A stretch of DNA of 64,000 nucleotides from an uncultured Vampirovibrio sp. (GCA_910578465.1 CAJTPW010000002.1:62001-126000), one strand, 5' to 3'; counted from the first letter of the stretch, positions 27,693-36,406 are shown. The notes: a model not told the origin generated them from the sequence alone. Made by a program: numbers and translations.

Positions 27693-28889
27693 TTAAAGCT
27701 GTCCACAACTCTGTTCTTCTAAAGTGTCTTTTGAAATTTCAGCACAAAGACAGTGAATTCCGCCGCCGAGCTTTTCAAGTAAATATGGAATATGACTGCT
27801 TAAACCGTTTTTTTCTTGCGGCTGTCCTTCCACAAAATAAACATTTTCGCTTTTAACATAAGGGCTTATCGCATTTTTAAATTCTTTCTCAAAATCAAGT
27901 CCGATTTTCTTTGCAAGCCCGGGCGTAATCCCGATTTCTTTATCAAGGTTTGATTTATTTGAAATATAGCAAAGCTCTCCGTTTTTATCTTCAAAAACAA
28001 GCGCGTTAATATAATTCAGCTTGTTTATAATAGAAAAACCATACCCCGAAAAACCAAACCTTGTTTTATAAACCCTTCCGGGTGTTCTTACAACCTTAAA
28101 ATCATTTTCTTCAAGCGTCGATATAACTTTATCCGTATTCCTGTAATCCGAATTCCGGCGTCCTGCTTCCATTTGGCCTATAACGCCGTAAAGCCTGCTA
28201 AGCGCCTTATCAAGATTCTCATCACCCTCACTTTGTTCAACAAGTTCTTCCAGCTTTTCTGCAGCCTTTTTCAACATATCAAGCGTCATATCATCATCTG
28301 CAACAAGAACCACATTTTCTTTCAGCGGACGCACAAACAAATCGATATGAAAATCAGCTTGCGGCAAGCGGATAATTTCCCTGTTAGGAAACATTTTCAA
28401 AACGTTTTTAATGCTTTCGCTTTTACCGACAAGAATTTTTTCATCTTCACCATCCCTTAAAATATATAAGTTTCCTCCTGCAACAAAATTTCTTGCAGGC
28501 ACTTCCTCTTTTTTAAAACCAAGCGTTTCACTAAGCGCATCAAAACTTGATGAAGTACAATCATCAACCAGAATCTTTCCTTTTAGAAAATAAATCGCAT
28601 CCTGCATCCAGGAAGTAACATAGGGCCTGTTTTGCCCCGAGATAAACTCTGACGCTTTTTGAACAAGAGAAATATTCTTTTTTTTCGTATCGGTTTTTAA
28701 ACTTTCATCCTCAAAAGGAGAATATTTATCTTCAAGAAGAACTTTAAAACCGTGTTTTGCGCCAATTTCTCTAAGCTCACGAGTAATCCCGTTAAGCGCG
28801 AAACCATCCGTATTCCTCATTACAAGTGCATAAAGAGGACGTGCGTCATAGCCTTTAAAGTTTATATTACAATTAACGGAGTCAATCAT
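27693..28889 (-). CDS. F-K-G-motif protein with pentein (arginine/agmatine deiminase-like) signatures
   Basis: The 398-residue protein begins with INFKG at residues 9-13. Its body shows the landmarks of the guanidine-modifying pentein superfamily in the right order: W94-x-x-D97 (SWMQDAIYF), a GGN loop at 138-140 (FVAGGNLYIL), H181-x-D183 (DFHIDLFV) and a terminal GGGIHC with candidate nucleophile C380. In agmatine deiminase and peptidylarginine deiminases the matching blocks are WxRD, EGG, GHxD and GGGNxHC. It may act on arginine-type side chains or a small guanidino compound. No signal peptide is present. The fold is inference from motif order. Confidence 0.6.
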   Translation of the reverse strand: MIDSVNCNINFKGYDARPLYALVMRNTDGFALNGITRELREIGAKHGFKVLLEDKYSPFEDESLKTDTKKKNISLVQKASEFISGQNRPYVTSWMQDAIYFLKGKILVDDCTSSSFDALSETLGFKKEEVPARNFVAGGNLYILRDGEDEKILVGKSESIKNVLKMFPNREIIRLPQADFHIDLFVRPLKENVVLVADDDMTLDMLKKAAEKLEELVEQSEGDENLDKALSRLYGVIGQMEAGRRNSDYRNTDKVISTLEENDFKVVRTPGRVYKTRFGFSGYGFSIINKLNYINALVFEDKNGELCYISNKSNLDKEIGITPGLAKKIGLDFEKEFKNAISPYVKSENVYFVEGQPQEKNGLSSHIPYLLEKLGGGIHCLCAEISKDTLEEQSCGQL

Positions 28890-28961
28890 ACCAAAATAAG
28901 GTTTAAAAAGAACTGTTTTTGCTCTTTAGCGTAGTTTTAACCGGTTTTTATTTACAAAAAT

Positions 28962-29858
28962 TCATTCACAAAATTTTTGTCTTAAGACATTTTCAATCAT
29001 AACTCCTGTCCCTGTCTTTGCAAGACCCGCTTCCGAGCTTTCTTTAAGCCTTGTCGACATTAAATCACCCGTTTCTTTCATAGCGTCAACAATTTCATCG
29101 ACGGGAATTTTAGACTCAATACCTGATAGCGAAAGTTCTGCCGCAGTAAGCGCATGGATTGAAAGAAAGACGTTTCTTTTAACACAAGGTACCTCAACAA
29201 GCCCTGCAACGGGGTCACAGGTAAGGCCGAGAATATTTTTAAGAACAAGAGCAGCGGCATTTAAAATTTGCTCACCCGAGCCGCCTAAAATATATGCAGC
29301 AGAAGATGCCGCCATAGCGGAAGCGACGCCGCATTCTGCCTGACACCCTGCAACCGCCCCTGCAAGCGCCATTTTTTCAGACACAATTTCCCCGACGATA
29401 CCCGCAACGATAAGGGCATTTATCATAGTATCCTCATCAAGCTTTAACTCTTCTTCAAGAGCAATCAACACCCCGGGGACAATGCCCGAAGAGCCTGCTG
29501 TCGGACAGGCAGCAATTTTTCCCATTCTTGCATTTTCCTCGATGACAGAAAGGGAATAAAGCATAACCTTCTTTTGAAAAGGTGAAAACAGCGAAAAATG
29601 TTTTTCGCCGGCACCTTCCGCACAAGCCTTTAATATCGCCGTATTTTCGCCCGATAAACCGCTTTTTGAAAGCTCATTGGAACTTAATCCCGAATTTACG
29701 GCAGCTTTCATTATATTGTAAATCTTTAAAATTCTTTGCCTGAAAACAGATACAGGAATTTCCAAAAACTCTGCTTCCACCTTTTGAACAAAAGAAGGAA
29801 TGTCGAGGCCTCTGGTTTTTACTGTAGATAAAAGCTCTTCAAACGTTTTTATATTCAT
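28962..29858 (-). CDS. sdaAA: L-serine dehydratase, alpha subunit
   Basis: The two-subunit Fe-S enzyme converts L-serine to pyruvate and ammonia. The alpha subunit holds the cluster; cysteines are visible in KIAACPTAGSSG, GCQAECGVAS and CDPVAGLVEVPC. The 298-residue length is standard for the split form. It overlaps the end of the beta-subunit gene by four bases, so the two are translated together. Pyruvate from serine would feed fermentation. Confidence 0.95.
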   Translation of the reverse strand: MNIKTFEELLSTVKTRGLDIPSFVQKVEAEFLEIPVSVFRQRILKIYNIMKAAVNSGLSSNELSKSGLSGENTAILKACAEGAGEKHFSLFSPFQKKVMLYSLSVIEENARMGKIAACPTAGSSGIVPGVLIALEEELKLDEDTMINALIVAGIVGEIVSEKMALAGAVAGCQAECGVASAMAASSAAYILGGSGEQILNAAALVLKNILGLTCDPVAGLVEVPCVKRNVFLSIHALTAAELSLSGIESKIPVDEIVDAMKETGDLMSTRLKESSEAGLAKTGTGVMIENVLRQKFCE

Positions 29859-30574
29859 CTGATTTTATCCAATTTTCTGATTAAGTACATATCATTAATT
29901 TCGGATAATTTTTGCATTGTATAATCCGAAATTTCGTTATCAAGTGCAATTCCCATTGACGCGACCTGTCCTTTAGCGTTTCTGTCACAGTGCATTGAGG
30001 CAATATTTACATTTTGACTTTGAATTAAACTTGTGACCCTGTAAACAACTCCGGGGGCATCTTTGTAGATTAAAATAAGCGTTGTATAATCTCCCCTGAG
30101 ATCAAACTTATAACCGTTAATTTTATTTATCACAATTTCCCCGGCGCCGACAGATGTCCCGAGGACATTTATGCTGCTGCTTTCATCTTCACCGACAAGA
30201 GAAATTTCGACAGCATTGGGATGAAAATTAAAATCTTCTTTATATGAAAAATTAAATTCAAGCCCCATGTTTTTTGCAATCTCAAAAGAATTTTTAATTC
30301 TGATATCATCAGGCAAAAACCCTATAACACCTCCAAGAAGAGCGAGCTCTGTTCCATGTCCGAAACCTGTTTTAGCGAAAGAATTATAAAGGGTAAAATT
30401 AACCTTTTTAATTTTAGAACCCGCGCAGCTGTTCCCTATTTGATTCATGCTTACATCTGCACCAAAAATTTTACCTGCCATATAACCAATTCTTGAAGCA
30501 CCCGCCGTGTGCGAGCTTGAAGGGCCAATCATCACAGGACCAATGATATCAAGCAGAGTTTTATTTTTACTCAT
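29855..30574 (-). CDS. sdaAB: L-serine dehydratase, beta subunit with ACT domain
   Basis: The start is set at ATG 30574 (MSKNKTLLDIIGP, 239 residues) because the reading frame upstream to 30616 adds an unconserved stretch; GAAAGAAAG lies before this ATG. The signature MIGPSSSHTAGASRIGYM is present at the N-terminus. A C-terminal ACT domain, beginning near DYTTLILIYKDAPGVV, probably senses serine. The gene is followed immediately by sdaAA. Confidence 0.94.
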   Translation of the reverse strand: MSKNKTLLDIIGPVMIGPSSSHTAGASRIGYMAGKIFGADVSMNQIGNSCAGSKIKKVNFTLYNSFAKTGFGHGTELALLGGVIGFLPDDIRIKNSFEIAKNMGLEFNFSYKEDFNFHPNAVEISLVGEDESSSINVLGTSVGAGEIVINKINGYKFDLRGDYTTLILIYKDAPGVVYRVTSLIQSQNVNIASMHCDRNAKGQVASMGIALDNEISDYTMQKLSEINDMYLIRKLDKIR

Positions 30575-30694
30575 CAGACTTTCTTTCAACAAATATTGCA
30601 GTATATTATTGCACAAAAAAGCAACTTTTTTAATTCTGCCGATGCATTTTAAAATTTCTGCGGTATGATATAGTAAATAAAAAAGGGAAGAATT

Positions 30695-31072
30695 ATGAAT
30701 AAAATTTTAGGATTATTTTTAACAGGATTAATGATTATAACAGGAGTTCTTATGAGTGAAGCAAAAAGCCAGATAGACCCAAATGCCGCAAACTATACAC
30801 AAGTTCGCGCAGCACACATTTTAGTTGACACAAAATCTCAAGCAAACGCCGTTAAATACAGAATTGAAGGTGGAGAAGATTTTGCAAAAGTTGCAAAGCA
30901 ATTCTCTAAATGCCCTTCAGGCCAAAGAGGAGGAGATTTAGGGTATTTTGGCCGCGGTCAAATGGTATCGGAATTTGAAACCGCTTCTTTCAATTTGCCC
31001 GTAAATCAATTATCCGAGCCTGTCCAAACGGATTTCGGCTGGCACATAATTAAAGTCACAGATAAAAAATAA
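30695..31072 (+). CDS. Exported parvulin-type peptidyl-prolyl isomerase
   Basis: The 125-residue protein has an N-terminal hydrophobic signal (residues 4-20) and a single PpiC/parvulin domain. Visible blocks are RAAHILVDT, GGDLGYFGRGQMV, and FGWHIIKV at the end, which hold the active-site His and Phe residues. It should assist folding of exported proteins in the periplasm. It is shorter than SurA or PrsA because it lacks their chaperone domains. A GGGAAG lies before the ATG. Confidence 0.9.
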   Translation: MNKILGLFLTGLMIITGVLMSEAKSQIDPNAANYTQVRAAHILVDTKSQANAVKYRIEGGEDFAKVAKQFSKCPSGQRGGDLGYFGRGQMVSEFETASFNLPVNQLSEPVQTDFGWHIIKVTDKK

Positions 31073-31377
31073 GAAAAAATATTTCATAAGGTGTTTCATA
31101 AAAAATGCCTTAAATTCCTTTCTTTTTACTTGCCTTGTATGTTTTGAACACATTAAGGCAAGATTTTGGATACAATTTTGTTGTTTTTGTTCTGCTTTTA
31201 CACCATAACTCTTAAAAGCCTTATGGTTATGCTTCGCATTGCAACACGAAGCCTGCGTGCGTGGTTTCTTCTCATAGGGGAAATTTACCTCAAACTGCCG
31301 TATGTCTATAAATTCTATCGTAACAATATATTGTACTAGAACTCTATCGTCCTTTTTCATATAAAACTTTAGAAGAA

Positions 31378-31418
31378 AAACCGTAGGACTTAACAAAAAG
31401 TTACATTAACGGTTTTTT
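31378..31418 (+). terminator. Terminator-like hairpin in the gap before the EamA gene
   Basis: AAACCGT (31378-31384) pairs with ACGGTTT (31409-31415); an inner TAAC/GTTA helix closes the loop, and a run of T follows. It implies a plus-strand transcript ending here, upstream of a fresh promoter at 31497. Confidence 0.5.
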
Positions 31419-31496
31419 ATTCTCTTAATTGCAAACCGATATTTCATTACAATACTAAAAGTTCAGCTCGGATACAATCTAAACAAATTATTTTGC

Positions 31497-31502
31497 TATA
31501 AT
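31497..31502 (+). promoter_or_regulatory. Extended -10 promoter, probably leaderless
   Basis: TGCTATAAT (extended -10, box at 31497-31502) ends six bases before the ATG at 31509, so transcription should start at or next to the ATG. There is no ribosome binding site. Confidence 0.55.
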
Positions 31503-31508
31503 TATTCT

Positions 31509-32372
31509 ATGATTTTGACTGTAACGGCTGTACTTTTAAGAATAATTTCAAACTCTTTTTTAAATGCAAGGCAAAAAGAACTTTCTTCAAATGTATCGTC
31601 ATTGTGTGTAAATTTTAACACTTATTTTCTTTTGTCCTTGTTTTGCATTCCGCTTATTTTTATAATGTATTTTACAACACTGAACATTGAAATAATCATC
31701 TGGGCGTTAATTGGCGGAATTTTTGGAGCTCTCGGAAATGCTTTTTTAATAGAAGCACTGAAAAATGGAGAATTATCGGTTCTCGGTCCCGTTAATTCAT
31801 ATAAAGCAGTCGTGGGGCTTATATTCAGCCTGCTTATAATCAGAGAAACGCCAAATTTAACATCGATTTTAGGGATAATTTTAATTATATGCGGAAGCTA
31901 TTTTATCTTTGACACAACGAACGAGGGTTTTAGCATATCGCTTTTGAAGAGAAAAGATATTCAATTTCGTCTTTTAGCTCTTATTTTTACAGGAATTGAA
32001 GCGGTTTTTATCAAAAAGGTAATCATTTTATCGGACGCCGTTTGTTCTTTCTTTCTCTGGGTAATTTTCGGGTGTGTTTTTTCATTTATTATTTTAAAAG
32101 CGCTTGAAAAAGAAGATATAAAAAAGGTCAAACCCTGCGGTTTTAAACCGTTTTTAGGATTGTCCGCCCTTGTTTTAATAATGCAGTTATCCACAAATTT
32201 TATTTTTGCAAGATTACCCGTAGGCTCGGCCCTTTCTTTGTTTCAGCTTTCAAATATTTTAAACGTATTTTTAGGATACAAGCTGTTTAACGAAAAACAC
32301 CTGTTGAAAAAACTCGCAGGCTCCATCATAATGGTTACAGGGTCTGTTATCATTATTTTAAAAGGCGCATAA
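31509..32372 (+). CDS. EamA/DMT-family transporter
   Basis: The 287-residue protein has about ten hydrophobic segments in two similar halves, as in drug/metabolite transporters. The first half contains GALGNAFLIEALKNGELSVLGPV and the second FIFARLPVGSALSLFQLSNIL, the repeated EamA pattern. It sits in the cytoplasmic membrane and probably exports a small metabolite or imports a sugar; the substrate is unknown. It is followed six bases later by a small gene of unknown function. Confidence 0.85.
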   Translation: MILTVTAVLLRIISNSFLNARQKELSSNVSSLCVNFNTYFLLSLFCIPLIFIMYFTTLNIEIIIWALIGGIFGALGNAFLIEALKNGELSVLGPVNSYKAVVGLIFSLLIIRETPNLTSILGIILIICGSYFIFDTTNEGFSISLLKRKDIQFRLLALIFTGIEAVFIKKVIILSDAVCSFFLWVIFGCVFSFIILKALEKEDIKKVKPCGFKPFLGLSALVLIMQLSTNFIFARLPVGSALSLFQLSNILNVFLGYKLFNEKHLLKKLAGSIIMVTGSVIIILKGA

Positions 32373-32378
32373 AACTTT

Positions 32379-32870
32379 ATGAAGCAATATAAAACAGGAA
32401 AAATATATAAAGAATTTTTGCTCAAAAGCGAAACAACCCTTATGCGCTTTGAAGAAAATCGTGTAAAAATTTTTATTTTTCAAAGGGACCCCGATAAACA
32501 AACAATTGATGAATTCACAAACTCTGACCCATTTTTCCAAATTTATACAAAAAACAACATTATTTTTCTTTTGATAAAGTTTAAAATGTTGGATTGGATT
32601 GATATACCATATATTTTTGAAAATGCGGACATAAAAGAAATTAAAGATGAGAATATGGGTTACGGGTGTTCATTATTCCTTGCGGATATCGGCACGGGAA
32701 AACTTCTCTCTCAAAGACATCTTTGCCTTTCAAACGGACTTTCAAAAGCATTGTATTTTGCAATTCAAAAACAAAAAAACCATCTGCCAAATAATATCCT
32801 GCAAAAGATAAATTTAATCAGAGCAAGTTTCCACCCAAATGAAATAGCAAGACTTTCTTTGGGGAAATAA
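32379..32870 (+). CDS. Hypothetical protein after the EamA transporter
   Basis: The 163-residue protein has alternating beta-strand-like and helical segments and no signal or membrane stretch. It starts MKQYKTGKIYKEF only six bases after the transporter stop, so the two are probably one transcript. I recognise no domain. It could be a cytosolic partner of the transporter, but nothing in the sequence shows that. Confidence 0.65.
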   Translation: MKQYKTGKIYKEFLLKSETTLMRFEENRVKIFIFQRDPDKQTIDEFTNSDPFFQIYTKNNIIFLLIKFKMLDWIDIPYIFENADIKEIKDENMGYGCSLFLADIGTGKLLSQRHLCLSNGLSKALYFAIQKQKNHLPNNILQKINLIRASFHPNEIARLSLGK

Positions 32871-32928
32871 ATTTCAGGCTTCTTTTTTACAGCTTTTTAT
32901 CAGAAGGATTTTTTTATAAAATATGACA

Positions 32929-33423
32929 ATGAGAAGATTTTTCACAACTTTATTTATATTCTGCACACTTGTCTTGACATTTGGCTGTACAAGGGCAAAT
33001 GCGGCGCATGTTTATCCTGAAAAATATTATCAAAAAGAATGGTGCAGCAGATGGGGCGGGAATCTTGAATACCTGCTTCCTGATAGAACAAGAGTAGATT
33101 GCATTACAAAAAGTTATGCCGTTGAGTTTGATTTTGCTCCAAAATGGGCCGAAGCTGTGGGACAAAGCCTGTACTATTCCAAAATGACGGGAAAACAGGC
33201 GGCAATCATACTTATATTAGAAAAAGAAACGGATTTTAAATATTTTGAACGCGCAAAAACTCTGGCGCAAGACAACAACATTCAGCTATGGTATATGAAA
33301 AGCCCCGAATTTGGCGGTCATATACCTGTAAATTCCATAAACAGGCAGACTATGGCTTTAAATACAAAAGAATTTGAGAAAATGCTCAAAACTGTATATA
33401 GGTTGATTTACCACCTTTTATAA
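32929..33423 (+). CDS. Small exported protein with PD-(D/E)XK-like motif
   Basis: The protein has a signal peptide or lipobox-like start: hydrophobic residues then LTFGCTRANAA, with a cysteine that could be lipidated. The mature part shows RVDCITKSYAVEFDFA, where an Asp is followed after ten residues by E-F-D. KWAEAVGQSLYYSKMTGKQAAI follows; this is the spacing of PD-(D/E)XK-type nuclease cores and is shared by small secreted proteins elsewhere. Two in-frame ATGs exist at 32923 and 32929; the second sits better relative to a TATAAA box at 32915. Activity is not proven. Confidence 0.65.
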   Translation: MRRFFTTLFIFCTLVLTFGCTRANAAHVYPEKYYQKEWCSRWGGNLEYLLPDRTRVDCITKSYAVEFDFAPKWAEAVGQSLYYSKMTGKQAAIILILEKETDFKYFERAKTLAQDNNIQLWYMKSPEFGGHIPVNSINRQTMALNTKEFEKMLKTVYRLIYHLL

Positions 33424-33434
33424 GCAATAAAATA

Positions 33435-33508
33435 TCGGGATGACAAGATTCGAACTTGCGACCCCCGCGACCCGAACACGGTGCGCTACCAAGCTGCGCT
33501 ACATCCCG
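33435..33508 (-). tRNA. tRNA-Pro (CGG)
   Basis: The minus-strand 74-nt cloverleaf has acceptor CGGGATG/CATCCCG with discriminator A. The anticodon stem CCGTG/CGCGG carries loop TTCGGGT (anticodon CGG), and the T-loop is TTCGAAT. No CCA is encoded. The 5' part of this gene is repeated in the adjacent 85-bp tandem array. Confidence 0.95.
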
Positions 33509-33679
33509 ATAATTTACTTCTGAGAGTTCGCGCACACGGTGCTTTATTCTTTTTGACAAGCTTAACGCTTATCAAGAGCTGCGCTACATCCCGATAATTT
33601 ACTTCTGAGAGTTCGCGCACACGGTGCTTTATTCTTTTTGACAAGCTTAACGCTTATCAAGAGCTGCGCTACATCCCGA
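33493..33679. repeat. 85-bp tandem repeat containing a tRNA-Pro 5' fragment
   Basis: Two identical 85-bp units lie at 33493-33577 and 33578-33662, followed by the first 17 bases of a third (33663-33679). Each unit starts with the sequence of the first 16-17 bases of tRNA-Pro(CGG) on the minus strand. A spacer follows, including the hairpin TTGACAAGC/GCTTATCAA and a GCACCGTGTGCG segment that recalls the tRNA anticodon arm. The first unit overlaps the true tRNA 5' end. Confidence 0.9.
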
Positions 33680-33700
33680 CAGTAATGTTTTAAAAAGATT

Positions 33701-33774
<74 letters not shown>

Positions 33775-33799
33775 AAATCATTCAATTGTTTATTCGCTC

Positions 33800-33890
33800 A
33801 ACAATGCAAAAACCTTACCGCCATTCTTTCAAAAGCCCGATACTCAGCCGACTCTTCCGCGGCAGGGCATTGTATCACGAAACTAATTAA
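33800..33890 (-). promoter_or_regulatory. Promoter and structured leader of the tRNA-Pro pair
   Basis: On the minus strand TGATACAAT (an extended -10) is followed by GCCCTGCCG..CGGC..GGGC, a nested stem, and then about 60 bases to the tRNA. The -35 is weak. The hairpin could be part of a tRNA precursor leader. Confidence 0.4.
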
Positions 33891-34011
33891 CTTTTAAAAT
33901 CAATGTACAAATATCTGCACATTAATTTTAGCATATAAAGATTAGCTTGCAAGAAGCACGCATAAAATTTACATATTTTGAGCTAAAATCCTTGCAAGTT
34001 AATGAAGCAAA

Positions 34012-34440
34012 TTACCTGTAAAAGCTGTCATCATCAATTTCAGGCAAACGGTAACTCCCTGAAATTAAATTCACAATTCTGTAAGGCTTTATACCGAAAT
34101 TTCCTTCATCATTGTGTAACATTTCAGCTTCTTTCGCGCATTCTTCAGATGAAAGCATTTTTTCAACAGATTCAACCTTTGGCAATCTGTGTCCCATTTT
34201 AACCAAATCCGAAATACTGTTTCTTGTAACCGCCTCATCCTGAATTTCACTGCCGCGAGAAAGCACATGGCCGCTCAAACGCCCTGCTCTTGTACTCAAG
34301 AGCTCTATTTCGCTTAAAATATCATCAGTGCTTTTAATGTTATCGGCCCCTTGTTGGCCTGTTATTTCCTGCATTTCAACAAAATTTTCAGGAAAAATAC
34401 TTCTTTCTTCTTTTTTAAATTGCATAACCTGTTGCCTCAT
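34012..34440 (-). CDS. Small soluble protein of unknown function
   Basis: The 142-residue protein is hydrophilic and mostly helical, with no signal, membrane segment or known motif. It has GNFGIKPYRIV near the C-terminus. AGGAAAAAG lies upstream of the ATG. It stands alone between the tRNA-Pro leader and a divergent gene at 34629. I do not recognise it. Confidence 0.5.
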   Translation of the reverse strand: MRQQVMQFKKEERSIFPENFVEMQEITGQQGADNIKSTDDILSEIELLSTRAGRLSGHVLSRGSEIQDEAVTRNSISDLVKMGHRLPKVESVEKMLSSEECAKEAEMLHNDEGNFGIKPYRIVNLISGSYRLPEIDDDSFYR

Positions 34441-34628
34441 CTTTTTCCTATATAATGAAATACGGCAAAATAGTCCAAAATATTTAGCCTTTGTGAAGTT
34501 ATGTAAAGTTAAAAATTTTATTTAATAAAAAATTTGCCCAAGAGAAAGCTTCCATACAAATTTTGCAATTTTTTTTATTTACAAACCTTTTATATAAAAA
34601 TCACAAAACACATACAAAATCATAAAAA

Positions 34629-35693
34629 ATGAATGCAATTTCAAACATAAGCTTTGGCAGTTTATTTAACAGTGAAAAATCAAAAATTAAAAGATTAAAA
34701 ACAACAAAAGCTGCCATCAATTTTACACCGTTACTAAGAGGCTTGCCACATGACACTTTTAGTCCAGAAATTGTGGAAACACATATGCCGGGAACCTATG
34801 GCACACCCGATATAATAGGGCGGAGAATCAAAAGTATCGCACTGAAGGATACAAAAGGAAACGATATTCCCGGATTTATAATACAGGAAATTGAAGATGA
34901 AAACTCTTACTATGCCTGCACTAAAAAATGCGCCCTTTGTGAGATGAACATAAGCCGCGCACATCCTTTTGGAACAGGCTATATTTTTATAAACTCCCTT
35001 TACGGACAATCAAACAACGGTGAAGTTAAAGGGGCAGGCACAGAGCTTATTAAACTTGCGATTGAAAAAAGTAAAGCGACAGGGTGCGACGGGCGCTTGG
35101 AACTTAGCATGGCAGGTTCATATCCTTTTTATTTTAAAAATAATTTTAGAGCGGGGAGAGGATACTCCGATTATCTTAGAAAAGACGCTGTTTTAGATTA
35201 TATGACAAGACACAAGCTGATTCCCGAAATGATTTGGAAGAAAAAATGGGACAGCATCAATGTTATTTTGGATGAAAAAGGCGCAAAAGCGCTTTTAAAG
35301 GGCGAGAGATTTTTTGACACTTCAACATCTGAAACAATGTATTCTAAAAACATTGAATATCAAGGAAAAGACGGCAAAACATGTACGGCAGATATTGACA
35401 TTGATTTTTGCGATTTTTCAAAATCAGACATAAGAGACGGTACATTTGTAATTCAAACAATCCTTAAAAAAGAGGGTAATTATTATTTTCCTCTGGCAGA
35501 CCTTGAGATGCAGCTTCTGGAAGATGAAAACGGCGACAAATATTTAGAGGCTGAAAATATTCGAATTGAAGAGCTTAAAAAAGACTTTGAAAAAGCAATT
35601 ATTGATGAAATGTTTGAAGCGGCTGCCATTAAGGCAAAAGAGCTTGGTGCAAAATATATAAGAAAAGACTTTTTGAACATCATAAGAAGTTAA
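34629..35693 (+). CDS. F-G-motif protein with GNAT acetyltransferase-like domain
   Basis: The 354-residue protein carries ISFGS at residues 7-11. Residues about 118-175 read as a GNAT core: strand GYIFINSLYG, motif A VKGAGTELIKLAIEKSK with the acetyl-CoA loop G135-x-G137, strand DGRLELSM, and YPFYFKNNFRA at the end, which matches the FYxKxGF block. A cysteine pair C-x-x-C is at 101-104. The C-terminal half has no recognised domain. The target is unknown. No ribosome binding site is visible. It is convergent with rpsG. Confidence 0.65.
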   Translation: MNAISNISFGSLFNSEKSKIKRLKTTKAAINFTPLLRGLPHDTFSPEIVETHMPGTYGTPDIIGRRIKSIALKDTKGNDIPGFIIQEIEDENSYYACTKKCALCEMNISRAHPFGTGYIFINSLYGQSNNGEVKGAGTELIKLAIEKSKATGCDGRLELSMAGSYPFYFKNNFRAGRGYSDYLRKDAVLDYMTRHKLIPEMIWKKKWDSINVILDEKGAKALLKGERFFDTSTSETMYSKNIEYQGKDGKTCTADIDIDFCDFSKSDIRDGTFVIQTILKKEGNYYFPLADLEMQLLEDENGDKYLEAENIRIEELKKDFEKAIIDEMFEAAAIKAKELGAKYIRKDFLNIIRS

Positions 35694-35718
35694 AAAAGAT
35701 TAATCTGTTTAAAACTAA

Positions 35719-35754
35719 AAAATACCCACTAAATCCAAGATTAGTGGGTATTTT
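35719..35754. terminator. Bidirectional terminator between the GNAT-like gene and rpsG
   Basis: AAAATACCCACTAA (35719-35732) pairs perfectly with TTAGTGGGTATTTT (35741-35754), with A/T tracts on both sides. Confidence 0.88.
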
Positions 35755-35805
35755 GATATTTTATTTTCGGTATTAATACTTATAATACCTATATCGGAAT
35801 TTTTA

Positions 35806-36276
35806 TTAATATCTGTAGTGAGCAAAAGCTTTGTTTGCTTCTGCCATTTTGTGGGTATCTTCACGTTTTTTAACTGAAGCACCTGAACCGTTTGCAGCAT
35901 CAAGGATTTCTGAAGTTAATTTTTCAACCATTGATTTGCCGCCTCTTTTTCTTGCAGATTCGATTAACCAGCATGAACCGAGAGCCTGACCTCTTTCGGG
36001 CTTAACTTCAACAGGAACCTGATAAGTTGAACCACCGATTCTTCTTGCTTTAACTTCGATTAAAGGAGTAACGTTTGTTAAAGCTTTTTTGAAAACATCA
36101 ACGGGTTCTTCCTTGGTTTTTTCTTGAATCTTTTCCATTGATGAATAGAAAATCTTTTGTGCAATAGATTTTTTACCTCTTTTCATCAATCTGTTTATAA
36201 ATTTTGCAATATCTACGCTGTTGTACATCGGATCCGGCGCAGGTATTCTTTTAGCCGGTTTTGAACGTCTTGACAT
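35806..36276 (-). CDS. rpsG: 30S ribosomal protein uS7
   Basis: The 156-residue protein matches uS7. Conserved blocks are DIAKFINRLMKRGKKSIAQK, RRIGGSTYQVPVEV and KRGGKSMVEKL. uS7 nucleates the head of the 30S subunit. It is downstream of rpsL with a 130-bp gap, but the usual following genes fusA and tuf are absent; a convergent unknown gene lies there instead. Confidence 0.97.
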   Translation of the reverse strand: MSRRSKPAKRIPAPDPMYNSVDIAKFINRLMKRGKKSIAQKIFYSSMEKIQEKTKEEPVDVFKKALTNVTPLIEVKARRIGGSTYQVPVEVKPERGQALGSCWLIESARKRGGKSMVEKLTSEILDAANGSGASVKKREDTHKMAEANKAFAHYRY

Positions 36277-36406
36277 GTTATTTACTTAGCCTTTCTGATT
36301 ATTCTTAACTGATTTCACGGCTTTGTGCCCAGCACGGCAGACACCGTATTTGTTTAAAATTAAAAGCTTAAAAGGCACTCCCGAACGCTATCTTAAACTT
36401 TAAAGG

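Larger units (their letters stand above)
31073..31508. other. 436-bp gap with several hairpins, no convincing gene
   Basis: Inverted repeats are present: CTTGCCTT/AAGGCAAG near 31131-31153, GCTTCG/CGAAGC near 31229-31251, and a terminator-like hairpin near 31378-31418. A minus-strand frame of 128 codons overlaps the ppi gene and is Cys/Lys-rich without protein-like features, so I reject it. The region could be a long 3' UTR, a small RNA or a decayed element. Confidence 0.4.

Noticed and set aside
31010..31396. Minus-strand frame of 128 codons overlapping the parvulin gene
   Set aside because: Rich in Cys, Lys and His without a domain, and it crosses the end of a real gene and a terminator-like hairpin.
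33493..33679. Repeat array considered as a CRISPR
   Set aside because: The units are directly adjacent, 85 bp long, with no spacers and no cas genes in the window.
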